Assembly (NCBI GenBank): GCA_033791145.1
Contig: JASJHH010000186.1
Location: 1-10,196, forward strand
Source: JAALKW01 sp033791145
GTDB taxonomy: Bacteria > Pseudomonadota > Gammaproteobacteria > Legionellales > Legionellaceae
Reading direction: 5' to 3'
Length of the DNA: 10,196 nucleotides
In this document: positions 7,901 through 10,196 of the stretch, in pieces
How positions within the stretch are numbered: position 1 is the first letter of the stretch
Layout: every line of letters starts with the position of its first letter
Made by a program: the position numbers and the translations under genes
The notes under the pieces: model-generated
Database searches by the model: none
The model's input: only the letters and a program-made list of their open reading frames with translations
What the model was told of the DNA's origin: nothing

Positions 7901-8016
7901 TGATTCGCTGCCTCGGTATATTGCCCTGAGCGATACGCTTCAAGTACATTATTTGCTTCGGCTGCTGATGTACTTGCTAGCAGTGCTAGACAAAAATATG
8001 GTGCAATCGATTTCAT
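4945..8016 (-). CDS. enhC: Enhanced entry protein EnhC, periplasmic Sel1-repeat protein
   Basis: The 1,023-residue protein starts with a signal peptide (MKSIAPYFCLALLASTSAAEA, cleavage near residue 21) without a lipobox. The rest is made of about 22 Sel1-like repeats of roughly 36 residues, in two blocks (about 47-255 and 373-987). Typical units read A-x-x-x-L-G-x-x-Y-x-x-G followed by A-x-x-W-Y-x-K-A-A-x-x-G. A non-repeat insert (about 256-372) lies between the blocks. Legionella EnhC has the same organisation at about 1,200 residues, is periplasmic, and binds and inhibits the lytic transglycosylase Slt, limiting muropeptide release and NOD1 sensing. Identity rests on length, architecture and the upstream enhA-enhB pair. 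The start follows AGGAGAG (8021-8027). Only two cysteines are in the mature chain, Cys280 in the insert and Cys988 in the last repeat. A GC-rich hairpin lies in its leader. Confidence 0.85.
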   Translation of the reverse strand: MKSIAPYFCLALLASTSAAEANNVLEAYRSGQYTEAANQFLDGTKPDKVGFDYLGQMYLYGYGVLKNNQRAIENLKASADRGYLPAQKRMARYELIHERNPEAALKWFKKAAESGDLKAQLYAAAAYHFGVGVKKNEDKARRYDIMASKQGNSLAQASLAEHFLESRHASNKRLGMIWVKRALEEKEAEAEYLMAEVYLEGKLAPKNLIEAKRLYDSALAAGYIPAMQGLAKLAKANADEALQKTWADKYQAAKSKLSDKPEVLAAQWLSRGKAKNFTQCGYGLSGIFSDWTDNNALNSNRYNQPPQMAGVSRKALYKPQFKMIKPNTIPLTAYYDVLVKSLPKTSQKANFPTHALEEKKYSVLLEEKAALGDPTAQFALGQLYQHGVSVEKDNEKAVEYYMQAIAQQDLRAEYTLGLFYLNGEENGTPDYEQALGWFNDAAFKGNPDSQYVLGYLFENGQKGPDGKWLIEPNQKRAMDMYALAAFNQSPEGEYRLAEMLVRDKTGSLSVQEQQKQHVLMKRLYQDAASKGIKEAVLPLAFFDAMDKSKEKQAHALEVAKNEAKSGNDKAALLYGMLLDRGIGSAPDRSEAVYWYKKAKANPVSAFILGTYYATGHEVGEDQEKAAELLQQAQNAGFSYADFNLAILSHDRSMPFLDTLEKAHEKGNSRASLLLADNALTRAEDNNSMKEARGIYQALAARGDKDAQLKLAYLLEQGLGGAVNYEEAERWYTLAANQGQPIAQYLLGRLNQMGQLDKFPNDEVAKQWYQKAKQQYAPAAIALGFIYETVDNNYQQASKSYALAAQKSNAIGQFDLGLIYEYGKGRAVDKDKSENLYLKAAKRGHVRAMVQLAGIYLRDTGKFRNEKIAAKWYEKAAKQGNRDALYQLGQMAEKGQGMSKDIEKAARNYQTAADKGNAKAMFALAKLYEQGNGISKDPEKAAALYQKLSDRGNGYAQYHLAMLYYQGALGDKNQDKAKRWLKAAGQNGCVKAQHTLQWVNAQSSESTSFIEPLSLGVRSASWLK

Positions 8017-8020
8017 GGAG

Positions 8021-8027
8021 CTCTCCT
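8021..8027 (-). promoter_or_regulatory. Ribosome binding site of enhC
   Basis: AGGAGAG on the minus strand lies four bases before the enhC ATG (six bases from the AGGAG core). It begins five bases after the end of the stem-loop element, so a folded hairpin leaves the site accessible. Confidence 0.7.
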
Positions 8028-8032
8028 ATTCA

Positions 8033-8060
8033 GCCTACGTGCCGCGGCTTGTCCGCGGCA
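8033..8060 (-). repeat. REP-like stem-loop, copy 3, between enhB and enhC
   Basis: On the minus strand TGCCGCGG (8060-8053) pairs perfectly with CCGCGGCA (8047-8040) over the loop ACAAG. One base then separates the stem from GTAGGC (8038-8033). This geometry is the same as in the two copies near 3.4 kb. It begins one base after the enhB stop codon and fills most of the 45-base enhB-enhC gap. In this position it could stabilise the upstream mRNA 3' end or partly uncouple enhC expression; there is no T-run to suggest a terminator. Confidence 0.75.
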
Positions 8061-8061
8061 T

Positions 8062-8595
8062 CTAACGTGGAATAATGCCGTAATAAATCACTTGCCGTAC
8101 CGCACCCCCTCGGGTGTTTCCGTGCGCAAGCCAGTAATTTCCACGATTGTTCATGCCGTACTTCACGCGTGCGTATTCGCACACTTTCAAACCTGTTTGA
8201 CAATTAATAATTTCACCATGACTCATTTTTCCGTTATCTATCGTACATATATATTTCATTTGTTCGCTACTTGAGAGGACCGCCCAGCGCCCTGCCGGAA
8301 TCGTATGATTTAAATACACACTTTGACTGCTTTCAGACTGCCTCATTTGATATAAATTAATCGCTTTTTTATTCTTATTATAGATAAAATAAAGCGATTG
8401 GGAGTCACCCACTTTTGCAGGTAAAATTTGTAACACGTTTAAATCAAATCCATACCCTACATCTTTGCATCCCAAAGGACTTCTTATTTCAGGATCGCGC
8501 TTTGCTGCAAACCCCATCACAGGGGTTAGCAAAAGCAAAGCTGATGCACATACAGCAATTAAATAATTCAAATTATGCTGATTAAACATTTTCAT
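8062..8595 (-). CDS. enhB: Enhanced entry protein EnhB, small exported protein
   Basis: The 177-residue product has a signal peptide (hydrophobic core YLIAVCASALLLLTPVMG, probable cleavage after residue 30 or 31). The mature part is small and has four cysteines (43, 117, 132, 139), enough for two disulfides in the periplasm. It ends in an aromatic, Gly- and Asn-rich stretch (NNRGNYWLAHGNTRGG). I assign EnhB mainly from its position between enhA and enhC and from its size and export signal, which match the Legionella operon; its biochemical function is not established. Its ATG overlaps the enhA stop as ATGA, implying translational coupling, and GGGAGAG lies seven bases upstream. A second Met at residue 3 is a less likely start because it is farther from that site. 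Confidence 0.75.
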   Translation of the reverse strand: MKMFNQHNLNYLIAVCASALLLLTPVMGFAAKRDPEIRSPLGCKDVGYGFDLNVLQILPAKVGDSQSLYFIYNKNKKAINLYQMRQSESSQSVYLNHTIPAGRWAVLSSSEQMKYICTIDNGKMSHGEIINCQTGLKVCEYARVKYGMNNRGNYWLAHGNTRGGAVRQVIYYGIIPR

Positions 8596-9332
8596 GATGA
8601 AGCTCTCCCTGACGTTGTCGCCGGACGAACAATCACTTGTGTTCCTTTTTGATCATTTTCATCCGTTGATATCTCAACAAATTCTTCATTGAGCCATTTT
8701 GCGTCACGTGTAAACATGCGAACACACCCATGACTGGCGCGACGCCCAGGGATATCATTTGAGCCATGCATTGCAAATCCTTTATGAAAGTACATGCAAT
8801 AAGGCATGGGAGCACCTCCGCGCCCGATAGGATAAACATCTGATGAACAACGTGAGTTTTCTTTACTAAACATTCTAAAAATACCAGACATGGTTTTGCA
8901 TGATTTTTTGCTCTTTGGACATTGATCGAGTCCTGAAGCAATTGGCCCCCAATTTAAGAGCTTGCCATTAGCATCATAAGCACCCCAAGCCAGCTTATCT
9001 TGATCAACAATAATTTGTTTTTCATGCGGTTCCATTTTTTTAGGAAATGGCGCGATATCTAAAATAGTCAGTTCTTTCAGATTTTTAGGCACCACAATCA
9101 CTTTACCGGCCCAAAGCGAATTATAAGTTCTATTTAACCGTTGCACTAAATCTCTGTCTTGATTATCAGGAAACAAGCGTTTCCAAGACTGGCCACTTTT
9201 GACTTTAATGCAATCAAACTGTGGATGTTTACATAGGTTTGGCCCGTAATAAAGTGGGTCACCTGCCCATGTGACTGAAGCTGCTACAACGCACGCCCCC
9301 ACTACACCTAATACGCCATATTTCTTTTTCAT
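8592..9332 (-). CDS. enhA: Enhanced entry protein EnhA, exported L,D-transpeptidase (YkuD family)
   Basis: From the chosen start the protein has 246 residues. A signal peptide (MKKKYGVLGVVGACVVAAS, cleavage near residue 23) is followed by a LysM-like stretch (about 41-84: IKVKSGQSW to GKVIVVPKN), which would bind peptidoglycan. The YkuD catalytic domain follows (about 105-238). The catalytic motif is intact: His189 in AMHG and SHGCVRM with Cys203 as nucleophile. Such enzymes form 3-3 crosslinks or attach substrates to peptidoglycan in the periplasm. The mature protein has seven cysteines including the catalytic one, which is many for this family. The frame stays open 30 bases further upstream, to an ATG at 9360-9362. 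I chose 9332 because GGAGG lies five bases before it and the signal peptide then starts correctly. It is the first gene of the enh operon and overlaps enhB by ATGA. Confidence 0.9.
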   Translation of the reverse strand: MKKKYGVLGVVGACVVAASVTWAGDPLYYGPNLCKHPQFDCIKVKSGQSWKRLFPDNQDRDLVQRLNRTYNSLWAGKVIVVPKNLKELTILDIAPFPKKMEPHEKQIIVDQDKLAWGAYDANGKLLNWGPIASGLDQCPKSKKSCKTMSGIFRMFSKENSRCSSDVYPIGRGGAPMPYCMYFHKGFAMHGSNDIPGRRASHGCVRMFTRDAKWLNEEFVEISTDENDQKGTQVIVRPATTSGRASS

Positions 9333-9337
9333 ACTAT

Positions 9338-9342
9338 CCTCC
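9338..9342 (-). promoter_or_regulatory. Ribosome binding site deciding the enhA start
   Basis: GGAGG on the minus strand lies five bases before the ATG at 9330-9332. It falls inside the longer reading frame that begins at 9362, and it places translation at the methionine of the signal peptide. Confidence 0.85.
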
Positions 9343-9444
9343 GGCAACCTTTCTGACGCCACTAATTGCGTCTACCTAGATAAGCTGTCGGCTATGGGGT
9401 GAAAAAGTTTAATCTTTTAGACTCAAAAGAAATTTAGTTGTTTT

Positions 9445-9460
9445 AATACTATACTGTATT
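9445..9460 (+). promoter_or_regulatory. Candidate -10 box inside a short dyad, divergent enhA / P-loop gene region
   Basis: AATAC (9445-9449) and GTATT (9456-9460) flank TATACT (9450-9455), a five-of-six match to the -10 consensus for the plus-strand gene at 9491. The reverse strand of the same dyad also contains a -10-like TATAGT toward enhA. No convincing -35 box was found for either direction. The dyad is short and in AT-rich sequence, so an operator role is only a possibility. Confidence 0.25.
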
Positions 9461-9490
9461 TAATTCATTGAAAAACTTGATGGTGTCGAT

Positions 9491-10196
9491 ATGGTCGCGT
9501 CAGAATCCAAAATTTTAGCCTTAAAAAATAAATTAAAAAAACAAATAGGCCATTATAACGTTAAAAAACCAGGTATTCTCTCATACACGTTTCTAACTGG
9601 CGGGCTTAAAGAAAAACTCTATAAAAACACTGACAAAATGGGCGAGAGCAAAAGCGCACGACAAGCGTTTATTGATCACATGTTCTCACTCGAGAGAAGC
9701 AATGGCGTCTCTGAACAAGACGAGGCTGTAGCAGAACGCAAAACAAAACGTGATAAAGATATCGCGGATGGTAAACCAGAAAATGCAACCACAACACTCG
9801 AAGACCTGCTTGATGAAAAAGGCGTCGAATTATATCAAGCAGCCTTAGAAGAAGAGCGCAAAAGTAAAAGCTTTATGAAAGCCTGTTTTAAGGCTTCACT
9901 CATCAAAGTACCCGGCAATAAATGGCTTAAAAAACTCGTCATGGTGATTGGCGGTGTTTCAGCCTCAGGTAAATCTTTTTCAACACCTTTTTTACTAGAT
10001 GAAGCCGCTAAAAAACTAGATTGCAGCAATGAATCAGAAGGTAACATGGTCAGCTCCATTGATGGGGGTATTCCTCGTGAGCAGTCGCAAATGAGAAAAC
10101 TTGCGATTCAATTTTCACTCTACAAAGGATATACCGGCATAAGTGATTTACATGAGCAAAGTGATCCTATTTTAAAAAATGTAAAAAAAGACTTAG
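9491..10196 (+). CDS. P-loop zeta-toxin-like protein, N-terminal part (3' end beyond window)
   Basis: The frame is open from the ATG at 9491 to the window edge, giving 235 residues so far. The first 145 residues are charged and helical, without an export signal. A Walker A motif follows a hydrophobic strand: LVMVIGGVSASGKS, with Gly155, Gly160, Lys161 and Ser162. Then come SSIDGGIPREQSQMRKL (about 188-204, Asp191) and KGYTGISDLHEQS. Zeta toxins and related kinases share a GxxxxGKS loop followed by a strand with a conserved acidic residue and Arg. I recall similar DGG-x-x-RE-x-SQMRKL stretches in Legionella proteins annotated as zeta-toxin domain. Zeta toxins phosphorylate UDP-GlcNAc, but the substrate here is unknown. 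No antitoxin gene precedes it, and the long N-terminal extension argues for an effector or stand-alone kinase. The start lacks a strong ribosome binding site, so it is probable rather than certain. Confidence 0.8.
   Translation, partial: MVASESKILALKNKLKKQIGHYNVKKPGILSYTFLTGGLKEKLYKNTDKMGESKSARQAFIDHMFSLERSNGVSEQDEAVAERKTKRDKDIADGKPENATTTLEDLLDEKGVELYQAALEEERKSKSFMKACFKASLIKVPGNKWLKKLVMVIGGVSASGKSFSTPFLLDEAAKKLDCSNESEGNMVSSIDGGIPREQSQMRKLAIQFSLYKGYTGISDLHEQSDPILKNVKKDL

Noticed and set aside
9333..9362. Longer EnhA starting at 9362
   Set aside because: The extra ten residues precede a good signal peptide and include the bases of the GGAGG site that serves the downstream ATG.
9414..9429. CTTTT/AAAAG dyad in the enhA upstream region as an operator
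   Set aside because: The arms are too short and of too low complexity in AT-rich DNA to support a binding site.

Overview
The window looks like a chromosomal segment of an AT-rich, intracellular-lifestyle gammaproteobacterium, most likely a member of the Legionellales (Legionella/Coxiella/Berkiella-like). The main reason is a complete operon with the order and content of the Legionella enhanced-entry genes: enhA (L,D-transpeptidase), enhB (small secreted protein) and enhC (about 1,000-residue Sel1-repeat periplasmic protein). The proteins around it are mostly large, soluble, lineage-specific and unrecognised, which fits an effector-rich genome. The genus assignment is inference, not read from a marker gene.

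Layout, left to right. Positions 1-546 (minus) hold the N-terminal GTPase domain of Era, cut by the window edge; it has no ATG, GTG or TTG start in frame and seems to begin at ATT. Divergent from it, 640-1986 (plus) encodes a 448-residue unknown protein with weak similarity to GT-B-fold glycosyltransferases and an acidic C-terminal tail. Next, 2089-3312 (plus) encodes a 407-residue helical, coiled-coil unknown protein with its own promoter. A 351-base GC-rich non-coding island (3313-3663) follows, between two convergent genes. It contains a pair of inverted stem-loops, a partial direct duplication and a separate MITE-like imperfect palindrome. On the minus strand, 3664-4905 encodes a 413-residue helical unknown protein with a C-terminal module.

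The enh operon (4945-9332, transcribed right to left) comes next. enhA and enhB overlap as ATGA; enhB and enhC are separated by 45 bases, most of it a GC-rich stem-loop of the same family as the pair in the 3.3-3.5 kb island. Divergent from enhA, 9491 to the window end (plus) encodes the first 235 residues of a P-loop protein resembling the zeta-toxin/kinase proteins found in Legionella-type genomes.

How they work together: EnhA, EnhB and EnhC all carry export signals and probably act together on the periplasmic cell wall. In Legionella, EnhC restrains the lytic transglycosylase Slt and so limits release of muropeptides sensed by the host. The four flanking unknown proteins lack export signals and are candidate type IV secretion effectors; that is inference only. 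The best candidate for something undescribed is the stem-loop family: three copies with identical geometry (8-bp stem, 5-nt loop, 1 nt, then GTAGGC) but different stem sequences.
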